From: Candidatus Bathyarchaeota archaeon
GTDB lineage: Archaea > Thermoproteota > Bathyarchaeia > Bathyarchaeales > Bathycorpusculaceae
Direction of reading: 5' to 3'
Length of the DNA stretch: 64,000 nucleotides
NCBI GenBank assembly: GCA_025059195.1
Contig: JANXDU010000015.1
Location: 1-64,000, forward strand
Part shown: positions 8,349-16,735 of the stretch, in pieces
Layout: each line of letters opens with the position of its first letter
Position numbering within the stretch: position 1 is the first letter of the stretch
Notes under the pieces: model-generated
What the model saw: the letters and a program-made list of their open reading frames with translations, nothing else
The model's database searches: none
Told to the model about the DNA's origin: nothing
Position numbers and translations under genes: made by a program

Positions 8349-10148
8349 TTGCAGAATCGGATTTTGCCCATTCTGCTAATTGTGGCACTCCTGTTGGCTA
8401 GCGTTGCCGTATTAAATTTCAATATCAAGCCCGTAGCGGGGCATACGGATTTGCTTGTTGACCCAGGGTTCGACGACAGCGTCAACAGCACCGATTTGAG
8501 GAACAACTCTCCTTGGCAAGACTGGTACGAAAGTCGTGGAAGCTTTTCAACGGGCGATTCAACTCTCCTTTCTCTTGACACTTCTGACGTCGGAGGCAAC
8601 AAAGGCAAAAAAGCTGCACTGAAAAACTTTGGTGTCTCACGTAATGCTTACCTAACCCAAGAGTTCAGCTCGCCGCAAATCGGAACATTCAACGTTACCT
8701 TCGACATCTATATAGATAGGATACAGGACAACGGCGACTATGATCGCGTAGGCCACATTTACATAGGGGACGATAGATATACAGTGGACGCACCGACGGG
8801 AAGAAGCGACGAAAGATTCGTATTATTAGCTTTCTACGACCCAACTCCAGGCGAAACAGGAACCGACATCCAAATAAGAGCGCGGACTACAGCCAGCCAG
8901 TCTTGGAGCATCACCTCTCAATGGTTGCAAGTGGCAACAGGCCTAAGCTACAAAACATGGTACACCATTAAAATAGTGGTCAAAGTAGCCAGCGGCGTAT
9001 ACGACGTTTACGTCAACGGAGAGCTGAAAAAGGCCAACATTACAAAATATTCAGGTTACACGCCTACGTCCGTAATTTACATAACTTTTTCAGCAGACAG
9101 CGACGGCAGAGGAGACTTCTATGTAGATAACGTTTTCTCTCCAGATCCAGAAACCCGAATTAAGGTTGTGTCTAAGGTTTCAGAAGTCCTTGTTGGACAA
9201 GAGTTCGCAGTATACATAAATGTGACAGACGTCGCCGACCTCTACGGCTGGGAATTCCAATTCAACTACAACCCATCAATCCTTGATCTCACACACAGCG
9301 TTATAATATCTGGAGGGCTTAACGAACCAATCAATATTTTCATGAGCTTAATAGACGAGGAAAATGGGCGTCTATGGTGGGCAGTTTCAACCCGTTATCC
9401 TACTACCGCTGGAATTGCATACTTAGACCGAGCAATCTTCGGAATGCGCTTCAAAGCCATAGCTGCCGGAGCCACAAGCCTCGATTTAAGCGGAACAGTC
9501 CTTGTTGATAGTAACGGAAATTCAATCCAGCACAAGGTGGTTAACGGTTCTGTAAGCGTGCAAACCTTGGACTTGATAGTGGAAGCAATTGAAATAACGA
9601 ATAAGCACGCAAAAGAAACATGGCTTGGAAGTATATACGCCAACGACACGTGGTGGGATGGAGAGACACCCTACTATTACCCAGTTAACGTCACAATCAA
9701 AAACACTGGAACGAAGCCAGCTACAAACTTCAAAGTCAAACTGGAAGTTTACTACGAAACGTCGCTTGAAGCCTGGGGCGAAATAACTGTTGGAAACCTG
9801 CCCGGATCATCCTCGCTAGAATTGACCTTTGCCAACGTGTTTCACCCCACAAAAACAGGAGACATAGGAAAATACGTTCTAAAAGCAATAGTGGACAGCG
9901 GAAATGTTGTGATGGAAACCGACGAAACCAACAACATGTTAGAAAAGAAAGATTTTATGGTGACAATTATGGGTGATGTTAACGGCGACAAGACGGTTAA
10001 CATTCTCGACGCAGTGAAAATTGCATTGGCATGGAATGGCAAGCCAAGTGATCCCCAATGGAACATATACGCCGACCTGAACCATGATGATGAAATCAAC
10101 ATTAATGACGGAATCCGGATAGGACTTAACTGGGGAAAACGGTGGTAG
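8349..10148 (+). CDS. Secreted LamG-like / cohesin / CARDB / dockerin protein
   Basis: A 599-residue exported protein. A signal peptide (about 1-34) is followed by a jelly-roll domain (about 36-265) of LamG or glycan-binding type (WYTIKIVVKVASGVYDVYVN), a cohesin (about 271-405; INVTDVADLYGWEFQFNYN), a CARDB module (407-537) and a type I dockerin (542-599; DVNGDKTVNILDA and DLNHDDEININDG). The CARDB and dockerin are close in sequence to those of the gene at 3147 (shared SIYANDTW and YYYPVNVTIKNTGT), which points to tandem duplication. The start is TTG at 8349 behind AAGGAG; an ATG at 8341 is in another frame. The lectin-like domain suggests the binding of a carbohydrate or surface polymer; the ligand is unknown. 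Confidence 0.82.
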   Translation: MQNRILPILLIVALLLASVAVLNFNIKPVAGHTDLLVDPGFDDSVNSTDLRNNSPWQDWYESRGSFSTGDSTLLSLDTSDVGGNKGKKAALKNFGVSRNAYLTQEFSSPQIGTFNVTFDIYIDRIQDNGDYDRVGHIYIGDDRYTVDAPTGRSDERFVLLAFYDPTPGETGTDIQIRARTTASQSWSITSQWLQVATGLSYKTWYTIKIVVKVASGVYDVYVNGELKKANITKYSGYTPTSVIYITFSADSDGRGDFYVDNVFSPDPETRIKVVSKVSEVLVGQEFAVYINVTDVADLYGWEFQFNYNPSILDLTHSVIISGGLNEPINIFMSLIDEENGRLWWAVSTRYPTTAGIAYLDRAIFGMRFKAIAAGATSLDLSGTVLVDSNGNSIQHKVVNGSVSVQTLDLIVEAIEITNKHAKETWLGSIYANDTWWDGETPYYYPVNVTIKNTGTKPATNFKVKLEVYYETSLEAWGEITVGNLPGSSSLELTFANVFHPTKTGDIGKYVLKAIVDSGNVVMETDETNNMLEKKDFMVTIMGDVNGDKTVNILDAVKIALAWNGKPSDPQWNIYADLNHDDEININDGIRIGLNWGKRW

Positions 10149-10169
10149 AAAACTTCGCCAAGTTTCCCC

Positions 10170-10175
10170 TTTTTT
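10170..10175 (+). terminator. Oligo-T terminator
   Basis: An uninterrupted T6 run lies 20 bases after the stop of the LamG-cohesin-dockerin gene, as expected for archaeal intrinsic termination. Confidence 0.4.
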
Positions 10176-10242
10176 ACATCAAATTTTGCCAACTCCATTT
10201 ATATGTAAAACGTTTTAGACCCTAGAGGATAACTCCAGAAGA

Positions 10243-10254
10243 CTTATATTAAAA
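10243..10254 (+). promoter_or_regulatory. TATA box for the double-cohesin cupredoxin gene
   Basis: CTTATATTAAAA lies about 55 bases before the ATG at 10304, leaving a leader of roughly 30 bases that ends in the purine-rich ribosome site GGGAGAAGGG. Confidence 0.5.
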
Positions 10255-10303
10255 TGTAAATTCATAATTTAACCGAAAACGTTTGAGGAAGGGAGAAGGG
10301 AAC

Positions 10304-12139
10304 ATGCAAATTTTAAAGTTATGTCGTGGGATTTTGTTTCTTAACATCATAATTACAGTAATTTTAATGAGCATTTTTACAACATCCGTGGTTCACGTTT
10401 CTGCAGCGAATCCAACCATCTACATCGATCCCGCTGCAAAAACAGTCAAGGTTGGAGAACAATTTACTGTAAATATAAGTTTGGATTATGCAGAAAAACT
10501 ATATGGTTATGAAGTGTGGTTAAGCTTCGACAAAAACAAGTTAAATGCAACAGCGATCGAATACAAAGGTTTCCTTAATACGCCTATAATGGTTTGGTAT
10601 AAATTGGTTAACAATACGGGCGGATATGTAGCTTTGGCAGTGTCAAGTCTTCACCCTGCAGAGGCAAAGACAGGAGGATCACCTCCCCCATTAGCGACTG
10701 TTCACTTCAAATGCATAGGAGTTGGAAAATCTCCACTTCGTCTTTTCAAGACTATACTTTCCGACAACCAAGCCCGAGCAATCCCCCATACAGTTTTAGA
10801 TGGTGAATTAAATTGTGTCCCCCATGAACCGAAAATATTAATAATGCCTGCCATCACGTTCGTTAGAGTAAACGAAGAATTCAACGTAACAGTAGCGCTT
10901 GACTATGCGGAGAACCTTTACGGTTTCGAGTTCTGGTTAAGCTTCGACAAAACCAAACTGTATGCCAAAGCAATACATTATACAGGATATCTAAACGAAC
11001 CATCAATAATCTGGTACAAGCGGATCAACAACACAGCGGGATACTTAACATTAGCGGTTTCAAGCCTTCATCCTGCGACGGGAAAAACAGGCGGTGGCAA
11101 CCTTGCCATCCTGAACTTCAGAAGTATCTCAACCGGAACTTCTGCACTGCGTTTATACAAAACATATCTTGTGAATGACAAAGGCAAAGCGATAGCGCAC
11201 ACCGCCATCAACGGAACAGTTCACGTAGTAACGGGTGTATTACACGATATAGCAGTGACAAAAGTAAAGTTACTAAAAACTGTAGTTGGGCAAGGATATG
11301 CCACAAATATAAGTGTTACCGTTGAGAATCAAGGCGCCTGCCCTGAAACCTTTAATGTTTCCTTGTATGCTTCAAGACCCGACGTTGGAATTGTCAACAT
11401 TAAATTGTTCGGCTCTACCGCTAGAGGATGGGGCTTCACAAGAGACGGTATGACGATTCCAGGACCCCCAATAACCGTCAAAAAGGGAGACATTGTTAAC
11501 CTAACGCTTACCAGTGTTGATGCGAGAATTCATAATTTCTTTGTTGATTACAACGGAAATACCTATCGAGATTTAGACGAGCCTATCTCACCAGACTTTC
11601 CAGCCCCGCCATATTATATGCCAACAATCACCTTCAAATTTAAAGCAGAAAGAGTTGGAACATTCAAATACTATTCTAGTTATGATAAAACTACCATGTA
11701 CGGCGATTTTATAGTTGAGGAACCAACAGTCCGTACAACAGAGATAAGCAAAAAAGAGATAACTTTGAACGGGGGGTCCTCTGCAATTCTAACCTTCACA
11801 TGGAACACTAATGACTTTGCTAAAGGAAATTACACCATTTGGGCCTATGCTTGGCCCGTACCGGACGAAATAGATGTCGCTGACAACACGCTTGTCGGTG
11901 GATGGGTTTTTGTCTCCATTCCAGGCGATGTAATACTAGAGTTTCGCCTAGTTGACATTTACGATGTGACAGCCCTATGCGCTGCTTACGAAGCTAAACG
12001 AGGCTTTGACGGCTATTACTGGCATGAACATGTCTGCAACCAATGCCCCCACAGTTCCAACTTCGACATAAACGACGACGGCATCATAGATATATTCGAC
12101 GTAGTTATATGTACAAGCCGCTACGAGCAAGCATGGTGA
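10304..12139 (+). CDS. Secreted double-cohesin protein with a cupredoxin-like domain nested in CARDB and a divergent dockerin
   Basis: A 611-residue exported protein. Signal peptide 1-35; cohesin 1 about 38-170 and cohesin 2 about 176-307 (both with YAExLYGxExWLSFDK); then the first half of a CARDB module (about 313-357, ending ETFNVSLYA), an insert of about 120 residues (358-477) resembling a cupredoxin (TVKKGDIVNLTLTSV, RIHNFFVDYNG, GTFKYYSSYDKTTMYGDFIV), and the second half of CARDB (ITLNGGSSAILTFTWNTN). The C-terminus is a dockerin whose first repeat is degenerate and whose second is normal (DINDDGIIDIFDV), with WHEHVCNQCPH between them. In the cupredoxin part the usual copper Cys is Ser, while a His and the late Met remain. 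ATG at 10304 follows GGGAGAAGGG; an earlier in-frame TTG at 10283 is less likely. Confidence 0.78.
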   Translation: MQILKLCRGILFLNIIITVILMSIFTTSVVHVSAANPTIYIDPAAKTVKVGEQFTVNISLDYAEKLYGYEVWLSFDKNKLNATAIEYKGFLNTPIMVWYKLVNNTGGYVALAVSSLHPAEAKTGGSPPPLATVHFKCIGVGKSPLRLFKTILSDNQARAIPHTVLDGELNCVPHEPKILIMPAITFVRVNEEFNVTVALDYAENLYGFEFWLSFDKTKLYAKAIHYTGYLNEPSIIWYKRINNTAGYLTLAVSSLHPATGKTGGGNLAILNFRSISTGTSALRLYKTYLVNDKGKAIAHTAINGTVHVVTGVLHDIAVTKVKLLKTVVGQGYATNISVTVENQGACPETFNVSLYASRPDVGIVNIKLFGSTARGWGFTRDGMTIPGPPITVKKGDIVNLTLTSVDARIHNFFVDYNGNTYRDLDEPISPDFPAPPYYMPTITFKFKAERVGTFKYYSSYDKTTMYGDFIVEEPTVRTTEISKKEITLNGGSSAILTFTWNTNDFAKGNYTIWAYAWPVPDEIDVADNTLVGGWVFVSIPGDVILEFRLVDIYDVTALCAAYEAKRGFDGYYWHEHVCNQCPHSSNFDINDDGIIDIFDVVICTSRYEQAW

Positions 12140-12150
12140 ATGTCTCAATT

Positions 12151-13257
12151 TTATTGTTTGTAGGTTTTTAACGGTTTTCCAAGCTTTGCGGTATCCAGCT
12201 CTCTTATGCCCAGCCCATAGATTTTGGGGAACACCCGCATGGATTTTTTAACCTTCGTTCCACCCCTCTTGACAAGCTTGTCTTTAAGCAGCAAATCCGA
12301 GTCTAGATCTGCGTATTGAATATTTCTTACTGCTGCTGCTAGGTGGGCGCCGGCGGCTATGCCTATTTCTGATTCGCCCATGCACCCTATCATGCATGGT
12401 ATGCCAGCAGCCTCAGCTATGGCGGCTATTTTCCTAGCTTTGTGGATTCCGCCGCTCTTCATCAGCTTAATGTTGATGAGGTCTACGGCTTCAGCCTTTA
12501 CTAGGCGTATGGCGTCTTCTGGCGAGTGGACGCTTTCATCCGCCATGACCGGTATGGGCGAGTTCCGTTTAACTTCGATTAAGCCTTTCAAGTCTTCGGC
12601 TGGGACTGGCTGTTCTGCAAATTGCACATTGTATTTTGCCATCTTGTTTAGGGCTTGTATGGCTTGTTTCGGCGTCCACCCTTGATTAGCGTCTATCCGA
12701 ATTTGGACGTCGTCGCCGACAGCCTCTCGAATAAGCTTAACTCGCTCAACGTCTTCTTGAGGGTTTACGCCCACCTTAACTTTTAGGGCTTTAAATCCGC
12801 GTTTAACGGCTTTAACGGCATCCTTAGCCATTTCTCTTGGAGTTTTTATGCTTAAAGTTACGTCTGTTAAAACTTCTGTTCGGTAGCCGCCCAGCACACG
12901 ATGAAGCTCTTTTCGAGCAGTTTTACCGAAAACGTCGTGGAGAGCTATATCTATGGCTGCCTTCGCCGAGGGGTTTCCCGCCACAAGCTTATCCATAACC
13001 TCAACAATCTGTTCAATGCGTAATGGGAACATGCCAATCAATTTCGGTGCAATCTTGTCAACGGCTTTGATGACGGTTTCAGCTGTTTCGCCGGTAACCC
13101 TTTCTGAGGGTGAGGCCTCACCCCAACCATAAACGCCGTAATCCGTGACCATTTTGACGATCACGTTGTGGCTTTCAGTGCTTGCACCTGGTGCAATCCG
13201 AAACGGCTCACGATAAGCCAGCGTCACGGGGTAGACTTCAATCTGTTGGATGCCCAA
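12151..13257 (-). CDS. L-Ala-D/L-Glu-type dipeptide epimerase (enolase superfamily)
   Basis: A 368-residue member of the muconate-lactonising branch of the enolase superfamily. These enzymes abstract the alpha proton of the C-terminal residue of a dipeptide by a Lys/Lys pair. Visible are KVKVG (first catalytic Lys), RIDANQGW, AEQP and MADESVHS (the Mg-binding Asp/Glu/Asp set), INIKLMKSGG (second catalytic Lys) and CMGESEIGIAAGAHLA, which is typical of the Ala-Glu epimerase clade. Length is normal. The start is TTG at 13257 behind GGTGAG. It converges with the cohesin cluster, its stop lying 11 bases from that gene. Substrate specificity in archaea is often other than Ala-Glu, so a broader dipeptide epimerase is possible. 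Confidence 0.88.
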   Translation of the reverse strand: MGIQQIEVYPVTLAYREPFRIAPGASTESHNVIVKMVTDYGVYGWGEASPSERVTGETAETVIKAVDKIAPKLIGMFPLRIEQIVEVMDKLVAGNPSAKAAIDIALHDVFGKTARKELHRVLGGYRTEVLTDVTLSIKTPREMAKDAVKAVKRGFKALKVKVGVNPQEDVERVKLIREAVGDDVQIRIDANQGWTPKQAIQALNKMAKYNVQFAEQPVPAEDLKGLIEVKRNSPIPVMADESVHSPEDAIRLVKAEAVDLINIKLMKSGGIHKARKIAAIAEAAGIPCMIGCMGESEIGIAAGAHLAAAVRNIQYADLDSDLLLKDKLVKRGGTKVKKSMRVFPKIYGLGIRELDTAKLGKPLKTYKQ

Positions 13258-13319
13258 TCAAACTCACCAGCCGAATAGTGTGCATGTTTTCTGGAAAAGC
13301 TTTTGTCCATTTTAAGCCT

Positions 13320-14615
13320 TTAAATTTCTTCTGCGGGTTTTTCGCTCCGGCGAGTCTTTAATCCTTTAATTTTCAGCTTTGCTGTTAGAATTTTCTCTGT
13401 AGCGAAGAGCTTCGAGGCTACATACATAACAACCAGCGTGAAGGCTGAAACGTAGACTATGCCTAGCCCTGCTGTCCAGTAGTCACCCATTACAACGGCT
13501 TTTGAGGCTATGACTGGGTGGCTGAAGGGTATGGCGAACAAAACAAGTTTCAATGCAAAAGGCAACGTATTGATGTCCAAGTATATCAGAGCAATGGATG
13601 GGACGAAAACCAGCGGGTAAATGTTGCTGACGAGGGATTGGGCGCTCCTAACGTCTTCGGCGAAAGCCGACAGTATAACAGCCAAGGCCAAAGCCGAAAT
13701 CATGGCTACAAAAAGCGATAAACCCAAAAGCAAATAGCCCCACGCCGAAGGCACAAGCCCCAACGAAGCCAAATCTAAATTTAAGCTCGCAGGGGCCCCA
13801 GCCATAATAGAGCTAAACATGTAGCTGTAGCCAGCCATGTAGGCGACGGCGCCGACGGCTGCGACAATAATGGAGCTGGAAAGCTTCCCCCAAAGAATCG
13901 CAAGGCGGTCCATGGGAAGCGTCAAAAGAGTTTCAAGGGTTTTCTCCTCCTTTTCTATAGCCATAGAAGCAGCGGCAATCTGAGGGGCATACGAAAGCAA
14001 AATGAGAACGGTGAGAGGCAAAGCTATGGACTGCGACATCAAAAGCCCAGAAACAACAGCTGGATCCACACCATACTTAATTTCGCCCTTGATTACAGCT
14101 GCCTTTTCGGAATACACAACATCCGGAGCCACGGCTCTGTTAAACTGGTTTATTAAAACGTCAATCACCGAGGAACCGGTGCCTTCGAAAATGCTCGTTC
14201 CAGCCAAGACACTGTAAAACCTTAAGGAAGCTTTTACAGCCGGATTGCTGAAGTGGGCTGTCACATTTTCGCTGAAGCCCTTCGGAATTTCCAAAATCTG
14301 TGTAGCGTTATGTTGGGACAACAGTTCCAAAACTTTTTTGTCATCCAGTTTCGTGTTGTTTACAACATAAATCGTAACATTCAACCTCTTTAAGAAACTG
14401 ACAAAAGAATTGGACCAGCCTCCGCCGTCGTTGTTTACCACGATTAGTTTGGCTTTTATGGCTTGTTCTTGGGCTGTTTGCACTGCATAACCCATTACTG
14501 CGCCTAACACTGGGAACATAACCAGGGGAATGACAATCATGGGCAACAGGATTTTTGGGTCTCTCACCAATTCTTTAAGCTCTTTCAGAAGGAAGGTTCC
14601 AAACCCCTTAAGCAA
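13320..14615 (-). CDS. ABC-2 type transporter permease
   Basis: A 431-residue membrane subunit with one N-terminal helix (FLLKELKELVRDPKILLPM is the cytosolic entry), a large extracellular loop of about 170 residues, then five or six helices. This is the NatB/YhaP-like layout of ABC-2 exporters. The coupling-type block SMAIEKEEKTLETLLTLPM sits after the second helix, as usual. TTG at 14615 follows GGTGAAAA, and the start overlaps the end of the ATPase gene by eight bases, so the two are translationally coupled. Together they should form an exporter. Sodium, drug or lipid export cannot be told apart from sequence alone. Confidence 0.82.
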   Translation of the reverse strand: MLKGFGTFLLKELKELVRDPKILLPMIVIPLVMFPVLGAVMGYAVQTAQEQAIKAKLIVVNNDGGGWSNSFVSFLKRLNVTIYVVNNTKLDDKKVLELLSQHNATQILEIPKGFSENVTAHFSNPAVKASLRFYSVLAGTSIFEGTGSSVIDVLINQFNRAVAPDVVYSEKAAVIKGEIKYGVDPAVVSGLLMSQSIALPLTVLILLSYAPQIAAASMAIEKEEKTLETLLTLPMDRLAILWGKLSSSIIVAAVGAVAYMAGYSYMFSSIMAGAPASLNLDLASLGLVPSAWGYLLLGLSLFVAMISALALAVILSAFAEDVRSAQSLVSNIYPLVFVPSIALIYLDINTLPFALKLVLFAIPFSHPVIASKAVVMGDYWTAGLGIVYVSAFTLVVMYVASKLFATEKILTAKLKIKGLKTRRSEKPAEEI

Positions 14616-15339
14616 TTTTCACCACCCTGGCGAAAACCTCTTCAAGGTTTTTGCATCCAAACTTTTCCTTAAGCTCCTGGGGGGCGCCTTCAGCTACAAT
14701 CCTACCCTTGTTGATTAAGGCAACTCTGTCACACAAGTGTTCCACTTCCAACATGTTGTGGCTTGAAAGAAGCACCGTCACGCCATGCGTTTCCACATAT
14801 CGTTTTATTATCTCTCTAACGTGATAGGCGTGGACAACATCCAAGCCGCTTGTGGGCTCGTCTAAAATCGCCAGCTTAGGCTTAGTCATAAGCGCCCTAG
14901 CCACCAGAAGCCGCCGCTTCATACCCTTACTGTAAGTTTTAGTTTTATCCTTTAGGCGCTCGCCTAAACCGCAAATTTCAGCAGCCTCCATAACCATGGC
15001 GCGAACTTCATCCTTGCTTTTGGCGTTAAATTTCGCCATGAACTCGAGGTACTCCCACCCAGAAAGATAACGATAAGCACCAGCCTCTTCTGGAAGGTAA
15101 GAAATAACCTTACGAACTTCGCCGGCTTCCTTAACAACGTCCAACCCAAAAACCTTCACGGTGCCAGCTGTTGGCAAAAGCAAAGTCGAAACAATCCTTA
15201 AGGCGGTGGTTTTCCCAGCGCCGTTAGGGCCGATAAGCCCGTAAGTCTCTCCGGGTCTAACTGCAAAGCTTAATCCATCCAAAGCGCGAACGTTGCCAAA
15301 AACCTTGACAACGTTTGAAGCCTCCACAGCCAAACTCAT
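14608..15339 (-). CDS. ABC transporter ATP-binding protein (exporter type)
   Basis: A 243-residue nucleotide-binding subunit that powers the permease encoded directly downstream. It shows Walker A GPNGAGKTT near residue 38, the Q-loop region SYLPEEAGAYRYLSG, a signature YSKGMKRRLLVAR (an SxGxxxR form common in ABC-2 exporters), Walker B LAILDEPTSGLD and the switch His in LLSSHNM. The ATG at 15339 is a clear start. Gene order ATPase then permease on the minus strand with an eight-base overlap indicates one operon. Confidence 0.9.
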   Translation of the reverse strand: MSLAVEASNVVKVFGNVRALDGLSFAVRPGETYGLIGPNGAGKTTALRIVSTLLLPTAGTVKVFGLDVVKEAGEVRKVISYLPEEAGAYRYLSGWEYLEFMAKFNAKSKDEVRAMVMEAAEICGLGERLKDKTKTYSKGMKRRLLVARALMTKPKLAILDEPTSGLDVVHAYHVREIIKRYVETHGVTVLLSSHNMLEVEHLCDRVALINKGRIVAEGAPQELKEKFGCKNLEEVFARVVKIA

Positions 15340-15397
15340 TGGTCAAACCGTCCCTTTAACCGAACAGACGGGTAGGCTATTTAAAGGTTTTCCGCAG

Positions 15398-16591
15398 TTA
15401 AACCTTCCAGTCCAATTCATGGTTCTGGAAGATAAATGCCCTCAATATGCCGACAAAAAGCACAAGGGCGGCTATTGGCTGATAAACAAAATAGTAGACT
15501 AAAAACTCTGCAAAGTTGAATCGAAAATCAAACCTTCTTGAAACAGCGTAAAAAACAAATGAGAAAGCCAAAAAACCCAAAAAGAAATTTGTCAAGCCAG
15601 TGAAAATTATGGATAAAAGCGAATCTGGAATCACCTGTGGAAGGGGAAAACTTAGTTGCGCCGCCAAAACCGATGGAACCAAATTTTGAAGCTGCACTTT
15701 TAGGAAGGCGGAGCAAATGTAGCTGAACAAAAGCGGTATAACCGTTGGGAAAAGCACGATTGCGCATGGAAGCGCAACGTGGGGATATTTTGCTATGTAT
15801 CTGACCAGTTTTCTCCAGTACCCTTTAATCCACAAGCCAGTGCCAATTCCCCATCGTTTTCTCTGCTTAAGCCAGCTTTTCCAATTAGAAGGCGCCTTCG
15901 TGTAAACCTCAACTTTCTCTGTATATTTAAACTTCCTATTCTTCAAAAGGATTTTAACCGCCAAATCCAAGTCTTCTGATATAACCCTTGAAAAACCTCC
16001 AACTTCTTTGAAAACATTCCTTCTAATTGCAAAAGCTGTTCCTCCAACGCCAAAACATTTCCCTACAAGCTTAGAGTAAAGGTAGCTTGCAAAGTTTGAG
16101 CCAGCATATTCATAGTTCACCATTCTGGAAATGAAGGAATCCCGCAAAATCTTCTTTTTAAAGTCAAGAATGTCCGTATCCGCCATCTCTTCCACTACAG
16201 TCTCCAAAAAGCCTTCCATATTGCCAATTTTTACATCAGCGTCTAAAAAGACGAGAATCTCCCCGGAGGATATCGCCACAGCGTTGTTTAGGGCCTCAAC
16301 CTTTCCTTTTCTTTCATTACTTAAAAGAAAATGCACCTTCCCATTATAACGCTTAACAATTTCGAAAAATTCTCTGTTAGGTTTGTCCACAGCAACGAAA
16401 ATCTCCTTATCTACATACTCATCGTTTACCAGCCTTTCTAATAAAGGCCCAAGCAAATCCGAACCTTCGTAAACGGGGATGAAAACGCTAATCTTTCTTT
16501 TTCCAGCTTCTGCGTGAAAGGAACCATCAGAAAAACAGTTTTCCAACTTTAAACCTCGCCTAACAGTTTCACATCCGCACGCCAACTGCAT
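15398..16591 (-). CDS. Membrane-bound family 2 glycosyltransferase
   Basis: A 397-residue processive-type GT2 enzyme. The catalytic domain begins at ISVFIPVYEG and carries the nucleotide-sugar motifs FLDADV (DxD-like), SEDLDLA (catalytic Asp region) and the acceptor motif KQRKRW. Three or four hydrophobic helices fill the C-terminal 120 residues, as in cellulose- or hyaluronan-synthase relatives and dolichyl-phosphate sugar transferases. I start it at ATG 16591, because the longer frame to 16696 runs through the tRNA-Gln gene. It probably builds a surface polysaccharide or modifies a lipid-linked sugar; the sugar is unknown. Confidence 0.8.
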   Translation of the reverse strand: MQLACGCETVRRGLKLENCFSDGSFHAEAGKRKISVFIPVYEGSDLLGPLLERLVNDEYVDKEIFVAVDKPNREFFEIVKRYNGKVHFLLSNERKGKVEALNNAVAISSGEILVFLDADVKIGNMEGFLETVVEEMADTDILDFKKKILRDSFISRMVNYEYAGSNFASYLYSKLVGKCFGVGGTAFAIRRNVFKEVGGFSRVISEDLDLAVKILLKNRKFKYTEKVEVYTKAPSNWKSWLKQRKRWGIGTGLWIKGYWRKLVRYIAKYPHVALPCAIVLFPTVIPLLFSYICSAFLKVQLQNLVPSVLAAQLSFPLPQVIPDSLLSIIFTGLTNFFLGFLAFSFVFYAVSRRFDFRFNFAEFLVYYFVYQPIAALVLFVGILRAFIFQNHELDWKV

Positions 16592-16648
16592 TTTCAAAAC
16601 ATTTTGAAAAGCATGCAAATAAGCTTTGTTTATATCAAGGTGTGAAGT

Positions 16649-16720
16649 AGCCCGGGGGAGATTCGAACTCCCGTCGACGGGTCCAAAGCCCGCCATGCTT
16701 GTCCGCTACACCACCGGGCT
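16649..16720 (-). tRNA. tRNA-Gln (anticodon TTG)
   Basis: Reading the minus strand, AGCCCGG pairs with a 3' CCGGGCT acceptor strand. The anticodon arm is GCGGG-CTTTGGA-CCCGT with anticodon TTG, and the T arm is CGGGA-GTTCGAA-TCTCC-like with the invariant TTCGA. No CCA is encoded and no intron is seen. Confidence 0.93.
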
Positions 16721-16735
16721 TCATTAATGATTGCG

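Noticed and set aside
3147-12139. A classical cellulosome
   Set aside because: No glycoside hydrolase or polysaccharide lyase catalytic domain is present in any of the proteins, so cellulose degradation cannot be claimed.
16592-16696. Longer N-terminus for the glycosyltransferase
   Set aside because: The added codons run into the tRNA-Gln gene (16649-16720); ATG at 16591 gives a sensible start.
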